Assembly: GCA_035553055.1 (NCBI GenBank)
Contig: DATNEK010000187.1
Coordinates: 1-30,257 of the forward strand
Origin: Chersky-822 sp035553055
GTDB taxonomy: Bacteria > Actinomycetota > Actinomycetes > Streptosporangiales > Streptosporangiaceae
DNA length: 30,257 nucleotides
Direction of reading: 5' to 3'
The position numbers and the translations under genes were made by a program. Each line of letters opens with the position of its first letter. Position 1 is the stretch's first letter. Positions 1 to 7,664 of this stretch are shown here, one piece after another. Below the pieces are notes generated by a model. It was not told where the DNA came from, ran no database searches, and saw only the letters and a program-made list of their open reading frames with translations.

Positions 1-218
1 GCCCGCGAACGGTAGGCACAGGAGCGGGGTACACCGTGTGCTGTCGCTTACCTCCCGGACCGGCATAGCATCTCCCCGTCAACCCCGGCCGATGTTTCCA
101 TTAGCACGGAGCATCATCAGGGCCGCCAGATACCGGCCACGGACCACTTAGCCGCGGTGCGCGCCGATATTTGCCGGTTCGCGGGGTTACGTGGCCGATC
201 GTGGGTAGAGATTCGCCC
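1..218. other. Left-edge upstream region, no gene recognised
   Basis: No reading frame with convincing protein content is visible before the MscS gene. The stretch presumably holds the promoter of the mscS-like gene and perhaps the 5' flank of a gene outside the window. I see no clear -10/-35 pair, RNA gene or repeat. An in-frame TTG at 171 and GTG at 201 could extend the mscS ORF into this stretch, but neither has a Shine-Dalgarno sequence. Confidence 0.4.
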
Positions 219-1124
219 ATGCGCTGCCACATGTGCCAGGTCGCGTTGACGCCGTTGACCGATGTCTCGGTCTGGGTGCGCGGCAACGGGCTTGAAATCG
301 TATTGTTCGTGACCGGTGCGGTGCTGCTGACTCGCTGCGCCACCTGGCTCAGTAGCCGCCTCACTGCCCGGATCGACCGCGTGGCCGGCGAAAAGGACGC
401 CGTGCTGCGCAGCGAGGGGGCCAAGCACAGGCACGCGGTCACCCAGGTGGTCACCTGGGTGTTCTTGGTGCTGGTTTACTGCCTGACCGGGGTGCTGGTC
501 ACCGAGCGGCTCGGTTTGCCGCTGAGCGGATTCGTCGCGCCGGCCACGGTCGTGGGAGTCGCGCTCGGTTTCGGTGCCCAGCGCATCGTCCAGGACCTGC
601 TCTCCGGATTCTTCATGGTCACGGAACGGCAGTACGGATTCGGCGATCTAGTGCGGCTGAACGCGAGCTCGGTGGCCGCGCCGGTGACCGGCACGGTCGA
701 GGAGGTTACCTTGCGTATTACCCGTGTGCGCACAGCGGATGGGGAGGTCGTGACGACACCGAACGGGCAGATCGTTCAGGTCGTCAACCTGTCCAGAGAC
801 TGGGCCAGGGCCGTCGTCGACGTGCCGGTGCCTGCGGCCGCTGACGTCGCGACCGTCAGCGAATTGCTTGAAACGGTCGGCGAGGAGGCCTACCAGGATG
901 CGGAATTGCATGACCTGCTGCTGGACCCGCCGGCTGTGATGGGAGTGGAGGACATCGGGATCGACCAGTTCAAGATCCGCATGGTGGCACGCACTCAGCC
1001 AGGCAAGCAGTTCCAGGTGGGCCGGGCGCTCCGGGTCCGGGTGACCATGGCCCTGCTGCACGCCGGCATCAGCGTCCCGGCGGGCGTTGACGCCGCCGAG
1101 CCGACAGCGGTCTCGGCCAAATGA
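219..1124 (+). CDS. MscS-family mechanosensitive ion channel
   Basis: This is a small-conductance mechanosensitive channel of the cytoplasmic membrane, expected to release solutes on hypo-osmotic shock. The protein has about 301 residues from the ATG at 219. Hydrophobic segments follow the short N-terminus, with a second near the middle. The third is the glycine/alanine-rich pore helix typical of MscS (ATVVGVALGFGAQ, then RIVQDLLSGFF). After it comes the beta-domain with the family hallmark of a GTVEEVTLR-like stretch and TPNGQI, then an alpha/beta C-terminal domain. The start is uncertain: TTG 171, GTG 201 and ATG 231 are in frame, and no start has a strong ribosome-binding site. The stop overlaps the start of a 47-codon membrane ORF by four bases, so the two are probably co-translated. 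Family assignment is firm; gating properties cannot be read from sequence. Confidence 0.88.
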   Translation: MRCHMCQVALTPLTDVSVWVRGNGLEIVLFVTGAVLLTRCATWLSSRLTARIDRVAGEKDAVLRSEGAKHRHAVTQVVTWVFLVLVYCLTGVLVTERLGLPLSGFVAPATVVGVALGFGAQRIVQDLLSGFFMVTERQYGFGDLVRLNASSVAAPVTGTVEEVTLRITRVRTADGEVVTTPNGQIVQVVNLSRDWARAVVDVPVPAAADVATVSELLETVGEEAYQDAELHDLLLDPPAVMGVEDIGIDQFKIRMVARTQPGKQFQVGRALRVRVTMALLHAGISVPAGVDAAEPTAVSAK

Positions 1125-1264
1125 GCCAGCAACGCCAGCCAACAGCGAACCAGGCGGGTGCCCGCAAGTCCCTCAGCAGGCTGCGAGTGCGCCGATCCAC
1201 GATACTTCTGTGGGCATTTTTCCTGATCACATTCGCGCTGTGGGTGCTGGTACGCCCCAGCTAG
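1121..1264 (+). CDS. Small single-pass membrane protein coupled to mscS
   Basis: This 47-codon ORF begins at an ATG that overlaps the mscS stop in the ATGA arrangement, a classic sign of translational coupling. The N-terminal half is polar and basic (SQQRQPTANQ, then RKSLSRLRVRR). One uninterrupted hydrophobic helix follows (STILLWAFFLITFALWVLV), and the protein ends RPS. The positive-inside rule predicts a cytoplasmic N-terminus and one membrane helix. I do not recognise a named family. It could be an accessory or regulatory subunit of the adjacent channel, which is inference from coupling and topology only. Random translation rarely gives a basic arm followed directly by a clean 19-residue helix and a stop, which supports a real gene. 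Confidence 0.6.
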   Translation: MSQQRQPTANQAGARKSLSRLRVRRSTILLWAFFLITFALWVLVRPS

Positions 1265-1281
1265 CCGACTCGATGGAGTGG

Positions 1282-1414
1282 CCGTGATCATGTTCCGCCC
1301 ATGATCGTGGAAAGTTGACCGCGCAGAGCACGGTTTTGTTCCACGATCACGCCGCCCGGCATGATCACGGAGACTTCCCGCATACCCGGAGAGCGCTTTC
1401 TTACCGTGATCACG
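1282..1414. repeat. Inverted GATC-centred repeat cluster between convergent genes
   Basis: Two copies of a 29-30 bp element lie in opposite orientation at 1282-1310 and 1341-1370. Each is an imperfect palindrome with arms of the type CCACGATCAyG and CATGATCACGG around an 8-10 bp centre. A third half element, CCGTGATCACG, is at 1404-1414. The cluster sits between the convergent mscS unit and the methyltransferase gene. It could act as a bidirectional transcription terminator, a REP-like element or a protein-binding site. Confidence 0.6.
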
Positions 1415-1433
1415 CCGTTGGGTCGGCCCAGCG

Positions 1434-2261
1434 CTACGGCTTGCGGGCCACCGCGCACCAGAACACCCGCGAACCGTCACTGTCGGCGCTCTCCGGGTCC
1501 TCAGATCCCCAGACGCCGACATGGCACAGGGCGGGGCTGGCACCTGGATAGGGCGCGACAATCTCGAGCCCATCGAAGAACCGCTCGATCTCCGCTCTCG
1601 TCCGCGGGTAGGCACTCTCTGTCGCTCTGGTGTAGATACGTACGCCGGTCGCGATCGACCTCGGCGGCATCTTGTCGCCGGTGATATGGGAAAGCGCGAG
1701 GCAACTGTCCGGCGCCAATGCGCCGACATAGCGGCCGACAAGACGCCAGGGGTCATCCGGGTCCTTCACGAACTGCACCACAGCGGTCATCAGCAAGCCG
1801 ACGGGCTGGTCGAAGTTGACGAGCCGCCGCAGGTCGGGGTTGCCGAACAAGGCATCAGGGTCGCGCAGATCCGCCTGAATCACCGCCGTGGTGCCGTCGC
1901 CGGTGAGCAGTTCCTGCGCCGTGGCCAGGACCATCGGGTCATTGTCGACATAGACGACGCGCGCCGCCGGATTCACCGCCTGCAGCACCTGGTGGGTGTT
2001 GCTCTGAGTCGGCAAGCCTGAACCGATATCGATGAATTGCTCAATGCCGTGTGTTATGGCCATCCACCGGGCTGCTCTTCCGTGAAACCCGCGATTCGCC
2101 CACGCCGCGTCCTCAAGGTCAGGGAACTGCGCCTGGAACTCCTGCGTGGCATCCCTGTCCACCTGGAAGTTGTGCGTGCCGCCCAGCATGTAGTCATACA
2201 TCCGGGCGGGGCTTGGCCTGCTGATATCGACACCAGTGGGCACCTGCTCAAGCTCGGCCAT
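1434..2261 (-). CDS. SAM-dependent methyltransferase (PF04672-type)
   Basis: This is a predicted S-adenosyl-methionine-dependent methyltransferase of the actinobacterial PF04672 family (275 residues). Visible features are the family N-terminus (SRPSPARMYDYMLGGTHNF), the SAM-binding motif I region (FIDIGSGLPTQSNTH) near residue 77, the acidic loop VVYVDNDPMV, and the late ALSHITGD segment. The length is normal for the family. The ATG at 2261 has a good Shine-Dalgarno sequence (GGAGG, about 4 nt upstream). Many paralogues occur per actinomycete genome and the substrate is generally unknown, so none is proposed here. It is a single gene, convergent with the mscS unit and apart from the kinase operon. 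No frameshift or missing motif was seen. Confidence 0.85.
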   Translation of the reverse strand: MAELEQVPTGVDISRPSPARMYDYMLGGTHNFQVDRDATQEFQAQFPDLEDAAWANRGFHGRAARWMAITHGIEQFIDIGSGLPTQSNTHQVLQAVNPAARVVYVDNDPMVLATAQELLTGDGTTAVIQADLRDPDALFGNPDLRRLVNFDQPVGLLMTAVVQFVKDPDDPWRLVGRYVGALAPDSCLALSHITGDKMPPRSIATGVRIYTRATESAYPRTRAEIERFFDGLEIVAPYPGASPALCHVGVWGSEDPESADSDGSRVFWCAVARKP

Positions 2262-2591
2262 GTCGCCTCCAGTGAAGTGATACGCCCGTAGTCTGGCATA
2301 ACCGGCGACAAGACCGAAATGGCTACGGCGAAGCCGCGAGTGACCAGTTCAGTCGCCAGCCAAGCTCTGATTCTTCATCTCCACGCGATCTCCACGCGGA
2401 GTTCGCCGCCGCGCCATAGCTGCTCGGTTATATCTCCTGTAGTGATTCGGACGTTGGGGCGATCAAGGGGGACGGGATGCGCAGGCAGACCAGTTGTGGT
2501 GCCCGCATCCCGGTGAGCGACCGCGTCTAGCGCGTTGGAGGTGTCCGGATATAGCGGGGGCATATCCGGGCACTCCAGCGCGAAGTTCGAG
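2262..2591. other. Intergenic region with 11-bp tandem duplication
   Basis: About 330 bp separate the methyltransferase start from the kinase terminator. It holds a perfect 11-bp tandem duplication (ATCTCCACGCG twice, 2377-2398). A possible 62-77 codon minus-strand ORF ends at 2375, with starts at GTG 2608 or ATG 2563, but its codon usage is poorer in GC at third positions than real neighbours and it has no recognised domain. The methyltransferase promoter should lie here; no confident -10/-35 was found. Confidence 0.4.
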
Positions 2592-2616
2592 CGCGCCAGG
2601 TGCGGCACCTGGCGCG
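2592..2616 (-). terminator. Strong hairpin after the two-component operon
   Basis: A perfect 10-bp stem (CGCGCCAGGT with ACCTGGCGCG, 5-nt loop) starts 11 nt past the stop codon of the downstream kinase on the minus strand. There is no clear U-tract in that direction. It is read as the transcript end of the kinase-regulator-kinase unit. Confidence 0.6.
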
Positions 2617-2626
2617 TTTGACTTGT

Positions 2627-4072
2627 TTAGCCCGGCTTGCCGTTGGTCTTCGCGATGATCCTGACGTGTCGGCGTCTGGTACCCGGCTGCGGGTTGTGTG
2701 GTCGTTGCGCGACTGGCTGACCGTATTTTATCGGCCCTGCCAGCGGCAACGTCACCGTCACGGTGGTGCCGTGACCCTGCTCGCTGTCGATGTTGAGCGT
2801 GCCATGATGCGCGTCGACGAGTTCGGTCACGATCGTCAACCCGATCCCGCTGCCCGCCACCTCCGCTGATCTGTGGCCGCGAAAGAACCGCTCGGCCACG
2901 TGGGGCAGCTCTTCCGGCGGGATGCCGATCCCTGTGTCGCTGACGGTGAGCCTCCCGTTCCCGTCGGACTCCTCGGTCTGGAGCGTGACCTGTCCGCCGG
3001 ACGGGGTGAACTTCATCGCATTCGTCAGCAGGTTCACGACTACCTCGTGCATACGCAGCGGATCGCAAAGCACCTCGACCTTGGCGAGTCGTTCGACCAA
3101 CGTGATGCTCGCCCCTTCGAACGTGTCGATCAGGCTGGAGGCCGCGGTTGCCGCGACCCCGGCGAGATCTCGGCGGATGAGCGTCAGTTGCAGCGCCGCG
3201 GCCTCGGCCGAGGCCAGTCGTTGCAGGTCATCGACCATCCTGGCCAGCCGCAGCACCTCGTCGCGCAGCGATCCGAGGTGTTCGGCGGTCAGCTCGGTGA
3301 AGCCGTCAAGCATGGCTTCGTGGCCAGCTTGCAGCACGGCGATCGGGGTACGAAGCTCGTGCGCCACGTCTGCGACAAGGTTTCGCCTGAGCTGATCCTG
3401 CTCCTCGTTGGTCTCCGCCATCTCATCGAAGGCCAAAGCCAGGTCTTTGAGCTTGCCGAAGCCGCGTACCGATCCGACCCTGGCGTGCACGTCGCCGCTA
3501 CCTCGTGCCTGCGCTGCCCAGATCAGCCGGTCTAGCGGCGCGGTGATCAGCCGGGACAACGGCAGCGCGACGATCAGCGCTATCAGGATGGCAAGGCCGG
3601 CGGCGGCCATCCTGGCTTGCCACCTTTCCCTGGTGTAGATGCTGACCAGCTGCGAGTTCTGGCTGTGGTCGAAGGCGACCGTTGTCGAGCCAACCCGCTT
3701 GCCCCTGACCATGACCGCGTCGGTCACTGTCGGCCCCGTGCGAGCGATCGCGGCGTACCTGGGTGTCGCACGCACCACATGCCCGGCATTGTCACGAACT
3801 TTCAGACCGGCGCCACTGCTGGTCACCAGCGCCTTGACGGGATCTAGGTCCGCCCGCGCCCAGCCCACGTGGCCGTAGGCCGCGGCGGCCGCGAAGGCGA
3901 CCGAATGGGCCAGATCAGCGTCCTGATCGCGAACCAGGCGGTCGAAGTCGCGGCCGACGGTCAGCGAGAAGAGCAGCAAGGCGACAAGCACAGCCGCAAG
4001 CGCGACGGCGACGAACGCGGTCGTGAGCTGCAGCCCCAGCCGACCGATCCACCATCCGCCCGGCCTAGCCAT
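2627..4072 (-). CDS. Sensor histidine kinase 1 (HAMP-HisKA-HATPase)
   Basis: This is a membrane sensor kinase of about 481 residues that should autophosphorylate and pass phosphate to the overlapping response regulator. Order of parts: N-terminal membrane helix (LTTAFVAVALAAVLVALLLF), an extracytoplasmic domain of about 110 residues, a second helix around residues 160-180, a HAMP region, the HisKA H-box VAHELRTP near residue 238, the N-box VVNLLTNAMKF near 350, G-boxes SDTGIGIP and GSGIGLTI, and a basic tail of about 40 residues. ATG 4072 is chosen because it gives an 8-nt overlap with the regulator stop; a TTG at 4087 is in frame. It is clearly paralogous to the kinase at 4846-6321, including the extracytoplasmic domain. 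All catalytic motifs are intact. The signal is unknown. Confidence 0.9.
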   Translation of the reverse strand: MARPGGWWIGRLGLQLTTAFVAVALAAVLVALLLFSLTVGRDFDRLVRDQDADLAHSVAFAAAAAYGHVGWARADLDPVKALVTSSGAGLKVRDNAGHVVRATPRYAAIARTGPTVTDAVMVRGKRVGSTTVAFDHSQNSQLVSIYTRERWQARMAAAGLAILIALIVALPLSRLITAPLDRLIWAAQARGSGDVHARVGSVRGFGKLKDLALAFDEMAETNEEQDQLRRNLVADVAHELRTPIAVLQAGHEAMLDGFTELTAEHLGSLRDEVLRLARMVDDLQRLASAEAAALQLTLIRRDLAGVAATAASSLIDTFEGASITLVERLAKVEVLCDPLRMHEVVVNLLTNAMKFTPSGGQVTLQTEESDGNGRLTVSDTGIGIPPEELPHVAERFFRGHRSAEVAGSGIGLTIVTELVDAHHGTLNIDSEQGHGTTVTVTLPLAGPIKYGQPVAQRPHNPQPGTRRRHVRIIAKTNGKPG

Positions 4073-4763
4073 CCCTAGACAGGCCAAGCCGATAACCGCC
4101 GCCGAGCACGGTCTGAACGATCGCCGGGTTGGCAGGATCTTCTTCGATCTTCCTACGCAGGTTCTTGACGTGCGAGTCGATGGTCCGCTCGTAACCCTCG
4201 AAGTCGTAGCCGCGCACCCGGTTGATCAGCTCGAACCGCGAGTAGACCCGGCCTGGCACGGTGGCGAGAGCCACCAGGATGCCCCACTCGGTCGGCGTGA
4301 GTTCCACCTCATCGCCGCGCACCTTGACGATTCGCCTCGGCTCGTCGATGGCAAGCTGGCCGTCGCCGAACGTGGTGACCGCGTTATCCGTCGCGGCCGG
4401 GGCGTTCCTGCGCAGGATGGCCTGAACCCGCAGCACGAGTTCGCGCGGGCTGAAGGGCTTGGTGACGTAGTCGTCCGCGCCGAGTTCGAGCCCGGCGATC
4501 CTGTCCTGCTCGCCGCTCTTGGCCGTCAGCATCAAGATCGGTGTCTGGCTCGTCGCGTGCACTTCCCGCGCGACGGTCTCGCCTGGCACGTCCGGCAGCG
4601 CGAGGTCAAGCACGATGAGGTCGGGGCTGGCCGTCGACGCGACGTTGATCGCTTCCGCGCCAGAGTCGGTCGACAACACGGCGAACCCAGCTCGTTCGAG
4701 ATAGGAGCGAACCAGTTCTCGGAGCTTGCGCTCGTCCTCCACGAGCAGGACAGTTGCGGTCAT
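4065..4763 (-). CDS. OmpR/PhoB-family response regulator
   Basis: This is a DNA-binding response regulator of 232 residues. The receiver domain shows the acidic pair (VEDERKL), the phospho-acceptor aspartate in LIVLDLALPD, and the switch lysine in KPF. The C-terminal winged helix carries the OmpR signature LTPTEWGIL, RTIDSHVKNLRRKIE and GGGYRLG. ATG 4763 begins directly at the canonical receiver start (TATVLLVEDE) with a GGGGGA stretch upstream, so the 49-codon longer frame is rejected. It lies 82 bp after the upstream kinase gene and overlaps the downstream kinase gene by 8 nt. It is the only regulator in the unit and is expected to receive phosphate from both kinases. Target genes are unknown. 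Confidence 0.92.
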   Translation of the reverse strand: MTATVLLVEDERKLRELVRSYLERAGFAVLSTDSGAEAINVASTASPDLIVLDLALPDVPGETVAREVHATSQTPILMLTAKSGEQDRIAGLELGADDYVTKPFSPRELVLRVQAILRRNAPAATDNAVTTFGDGQLAIDEPRRIVKVRGDEVELTPTEWGILVALATVPGRVYSRFELINRVRGYDFEGYERTIDSHVKNLRRKIEEDPANPAIVQTVLGGGYRLGLSRDG

Positions 4764-4803
4764 CGTTACCCAACGTCCCCCATCGCCGAGATCGGCCCCA
4801 AAC

Positions 4804-4823
4804 GAGCAGCGTCTTGGCTGCTC
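4804..4823 (-). promoter_or_regulatory. Hairpin in the kinase-regulator gap
   Basis: A 7-bp perfect stem (GAGCAGC and GCTGCTC, 6-nt loop) lies 23 nt after the stop of the upstream kinase and about 40 nt before the regulator start. It has no U-tract. It may be a weak attenuator or processing site that lets the two kinases be made in different amounts; this is inference. Confidence 0.35.
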
Positions 4824-4845
4824 AGCAACGTGTTCATGCCCACAG

Positions 4846-6321
4846 CTAGCTCGATGAAGCAGCGGACCCCTGTGGCTGCCTCGGCTCGTCGGACCGGTCG
4901 GCGACGCCATCCGCGGCGCGCACGATGGCGGTCGGCGTTGCCTCGTGAGCTAGCCACCGGCGCCAGACCGGTTTTGGCTCCTTCGCGCCGGGAAGCGTGA
5001 TGACCGCTTGAGTGCCGCTGCCTGGTTCGCTGGAAATGCAGAGGTTGCCATGCTGGGCGCGTACCAGTTCAGCGACGATCGTGAGACCGATCCCGCTGCC
5101 CGCCGCCATCTCGGACGAGCGCTGGCCGCGGAAGAATCTTTCCGTCACCCTAGGCAGTTCGTCGGACGGGATGCCGATGCCAGTGTCACTCACCATAAGC
5201 CGGGCTGATCCCGCGCCGTTGCGGCTCGTCTCGATATCGACGGTGCCGCCCGCTGGGGTGAACTTCAGCGCATTGGTGAGCAAGTTGGTGACAACTTCGC
5301 GCATCCGGTCAGGGTCACACATGATGCATACCGGGTTAAGCCGCCTCACGAGGTTGACGCCGGCGGCACCGAACGAATCGACAAGGCCTGCCGCGGAGTC
5401 GGCGGCGATCACCGACAGGTCCTGCGGCACGAGTGTGAGCTGCAAGGCAGCGGCCTCGGCCGCCGCGAGCCGCTGCAGATCTTCGATCATGCGCGCGAGC
5501 CTCAGCACTTCGTCACGAATCGACCAGAGGTTCTCCGGCGTCGGCGGCGTCACGCCGTCGATCATGGCCTCATGGCTGGCCTGCAAGATGGCGACGGGCG
5601 TGCGCAGTTCGTGCGCGATGTTGGCGACCAGATTCTTCTGCAGCCGGTCACGCTTGTCGATGGCGTCGCTCGACTCATTGAGCGCGACCGAGAGTTCGGC
5701 GATCACACCGGTCCCGCGCGCCTTGCCGATCCGCTCTGACCGATCTCCCTCACCGCGCGCCCTGATGATCGCCAGCACGCGTTCGAGCGGCAGCGTGATC
5801 TGGCGTGAGATGAGCAGCGAGACGACAAGCGCTATGAGCGCCACGATGCCGGCGGCTCCGAGGGTAGCGCGCATCCGCTCGGACTCGAATTGGCTAACCG
5901 CCGAGCCGAGGCCCTTGTCGCCGAATTTGACGGTGACCCAGCCGACGGGCTTGCCGTGCATCATCACGGGGTCCTTGAACTCATGGCTGGCACGGAAGCG
6001 CGCGAACCCAGGCGTGGCCCTTATGACCTTGCCGTGCATGTCGTGCACCCGGGCGGCGCCTCCTTCCCCCTCGACAAGATCGAATACCGGCTGCAGGTTG
6101 GCGTGGCGCCACCCGTCGCGTCCGTAGAGCGCGCCCGAGGCCACTGCCGCCGCATCGCTCAGCGCGTGCTCCTGGTGCGTCACCAGCGAGTTGATGTCTC
6201 GCCCTTCGCTGATCTCGCCGAGAGCCGACATGACGATGATCGCCGTCAAGGCCACGCCGAGAATGGCCAGGGTAAGCTGACGCCCCAGCTTGCCGATTCC
6301 GAATATGACCGGCTTGAACAT
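4846..6321 (-). CDS. Sensor histidine kinase 2 (HAMP-HisKA-HATPase), paralogue of kinase 1
   Basis: This second membrane sensor kinase has 491 residues and is first in the three-gene unit. It shows an N-terminal helix (LTLAILGVALTAIIVMSAL), an extracytoplasmic domain aligned with that of kinase 1 (shared GRD near its start, YGxxGW, VIRATP, a V(G)xxTVxF end), a second helix, HAMP, the H-box IAHELRTP near residue 237, the N-box VVTNLLTNALKF near 347, and G-boxes SDTGIGIP and GSGIGLTI. A Pro/Ala/Ser-rich tail of about 50 residues follows the ATPase domain. An in-frame TAG lies two codons before the ATG at 6321, so the start cannot be further upstream. The AGGAG sequence abuts the ATG with no spacer, which is an unusual arrangement and suggests weak or leaderless initiation. 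Confidence 0.9.
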   Translation of the reverse strand: MFKPVIFGIGKLGRQLTLAILGVALTAIIVMSALGEISEGRDINSLVTHQEHALSDAAAVASGALYGRDGWRHANLQPVFDLVEGEGGAARVHDMHGKVIRATPGFARFRASHEFKDPVMMHGKPVGWVTVKFGDKGLGSAVSQFESERMRATLGAAGIVALIALVVSLLISRQITLPLERVLAIIRARGEGDRSERIGKARGTGVIAELSVALNESSDAIDKRDRLQKNLVANIAHELRTPVAILQASHEAMIDGVTPPTPENLWSIRDEVLRLARMIEDLQRLAAAEAAALQLTLVPQDLSVIAADSAAGLVDSFGAAGVNLVRRLNPVCIMCDPDRMREVVTNLLTNALKFTPAGGTVDIETSRNGAGSARLMVSDTGIGIPSDELPRVTERFFRGQRSSEMAAGSGIGLTIVAELVRAQHGNLCISSEPGSGTQAVITLPGAKEPKPVWRRWLAHEATPTAIVRAADGVADRSDEPRQPQGSAASSS

Positions 6322-6374
6322 CTCCTAGCCGGCTGGGCCGCTGCGTGATGATGAGTGTGGAGCCGCCGTGGATG

Positions 6375-6409
6375 TGCGCATGCGTGTCAGGCAAACCCAC
6401 GCACGTGCA
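6375..6409 (-). terminator. Probable terminator of the his operon
   Basis: A 12-bp stem with one mismatch and one G-T wobble (TGCGCATGCGTG pairing with CACGCACGTGCA, 11-nt loop) lies 50 nt beyond the hisI stop on the minus strand. No U-tract follows, which is common in actinomycetes. The next minus-strand gene, kinase 2, begins about 50 nt further on. Confidence 0.45.
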
Positions 6410-6458
6410 GGCCACATGACCAGGCTGTGGAGGCGCGATGAAGCGAACGTGTGCAGAT

Positions 6459-6854
6459 CTACTCGCGGCTGTCGGGAGCGAGCAGCACGTCAGCGTCGAA
6501 GCAGGTACGGTCCCCCGTATGGCAGGCGCCGCCGGTCTGGTCCACCTTGACGAGCACTGTGTCGCCGTCGCAATCGAGCGCGACCGACATCACCCGCTGC
6601 ACACTTCCTGACGTCTCGCCCTTGACCCAGTATTCGCCTCTGCTGCGCGACCAGTAGGTGCACCGCCCCGTGGTCAGCGTGCGGTGCAGCGCCTCGTCGT
6701 CCATCCAGCCGAGCATCAGCACTTCGCCGGTGTCGTACTGCTGCGCGATCGCCGGAAAAAGTCCGGCGGCGTCGCGCTTGAGCCTGGCCGCGATCAGCGG
6801 GTCCAGATCCGCGCGGGCATCGCCGCTGACGGCAGCTCGGTCCTGGCTGTTCAT
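6459..6854 (-). CDS. hisI: Phosphoribosyl-AMP cyclohydrolase
   Basis: HisI opens the purine ring of phosphoribosyl-AMP in histidine biosynthesis (cytoplasm, zinc enzyme). The 131-residue length fits a stand-alone cyclohydrolase without a fused HisE domain. Diagnostic segments are LMLGWMDDEAL, GRCTYWSRSRGEYWVKGETSG, the acidic metal site DCDGDTVLVKVDQ, and the zinc cysteines in GGACHTGDRTCF. It is the last gene of the his operon and overlaps hisF by four bases (6851-6854). The required partner hisE (phosphoribosyl-ATP pyrophosphatase) is not in the window. Confidence 0.95.
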   Translation of the reverse strand: MNSQDRAAVSGDARADLDPLIAARLKRDAAGLFPAIAQQYDTGEVLMLGWMDDEALHRTLTTGRCTYWSRSRGEYWVKGETSGSVQRVMSVALDCDGDTVLVKVDQTGGACHTGDRTCFDADVLLAPDSRE

Positions 6855-7642
6855 GGCCCTCCATGCTCGGTTGGGCGTACCGGGTAGCCAGCGTCTGCCA
6901 GCGCCCTTTTCACCTGCGCTATCCGCGCCTGACCGAAATGGAACAAGCTGGCGGCGAGCACGGCGTCGGCACCGGCTTTGATCGCGGGAGCGAAATCCTC
7001 GAGCGCACCGGCTCCGCCGCTGGCCACCACCGGTACGTCGACGACAGCGCGGACGGCGCTGATCATTGGCAGGTCGAAACCCGTCTTGGTGCCGTCGGCA
7101 TCCATCGAGTTCAGCAAGATCTCGCCCGCGCCGAGCTCAGCCGCCTTGGCTGCCCAGGCCACGGCGTCGATGCCGGTGCCGCGCCTGCCACCATGCGTCG
7201 TCACCTCGAAAGCAGGGTCGCCGCGTTGCGCTCCGTTCGCGCGCCTGGCATCGACGGAGATGACCACGCACTGCGAGCCGAACCTGGTGCTCACCTCGGC
7301 AAGCAGCTCGGGCCGCTCGATGGCCGCCGTATTCATCGCGACCTTGTCGGCACCTGCCCGCAGCAGCCGGTCCACGTCGTCGGCCGATCGAACGCCGCCG
7401 CCGACGGTGAGCGGTATGAATATCTGGTCGGCCGTGCGCCCGAGTACCTCATACATGGTCTCGCGACCCTCGCTCGACGCGGTGATGTCGAGGAACACGA
7501 GTTCATCGGCGCCGTCCGCGTCGTAGGCGGCGGCAAGCTCGACCGGGTCGCCGGCGTCGCGCAGCCCGCGGAAGTTGACGCCCTTGACCACCCGGCCCGC
7601 CTCTACGTCCAGGCAGGGAATAACGCGAACCGCCAGGCTCAT
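6851..7642 (-). CDS. hisF: Imidazole glycerol phosphate synthase cyclase subunit
   Basis: HisF is the (beta-alpha)8-barrel cyclase half of IGP synthase. It uses ammonia from HisH to convert PRFAR to imidazole glycerol phosphate and AICAR. The 263-residue length is normal. The catalytic aspartates are visible in RVIPCLDVEAGRVVKGVNF and in VVISVDARR, and the phosphate-binding loops in TVGGGVRS and VVASGGAG. Start ATG 7642 has GGAGG with a 7-nt spacer. hisF begins 22 bp after hisA, the only real gap in the operon, and overlaps hisI. HisH lies two genes upstream, as usual in actinobacterial his operons. Confidence 0.96.
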   Translation of the reverse strand: MSLAVRVIPCLDVEAGRVVKGVNFRGLRDAGDPVELAAAYDADGADELVFLDITASSEGRETMYEVLGRTADQIFIPLTVGGGVRSADDVDRLLRAGADKVAMNTAAIERPELLAEVSTRFGSQCVVISVDARRANGAQRGDPAFEVTTHGGRRGTGIDAVAWAAKAAELGAGEILLNSMDADGTKTGFDLPMISAVRAVVDVPVVASGGAGALEDFAPAIKAGADAVLAASLFHFGQARIAQVKRALADAGYPVRPTEHGGP

Positions 7643-7664
7643 CCGCGCGCCTCCGGTACGACGC

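Noticed and set aside
2375..2608. Possible 77-residue minus-strand ORF after kinase 1
   Set aside because: Its GTG start sits in the terminator hairpin, third-position GC is lower than in true genes here, there is no ribosome-binding site and no domain is recognised.
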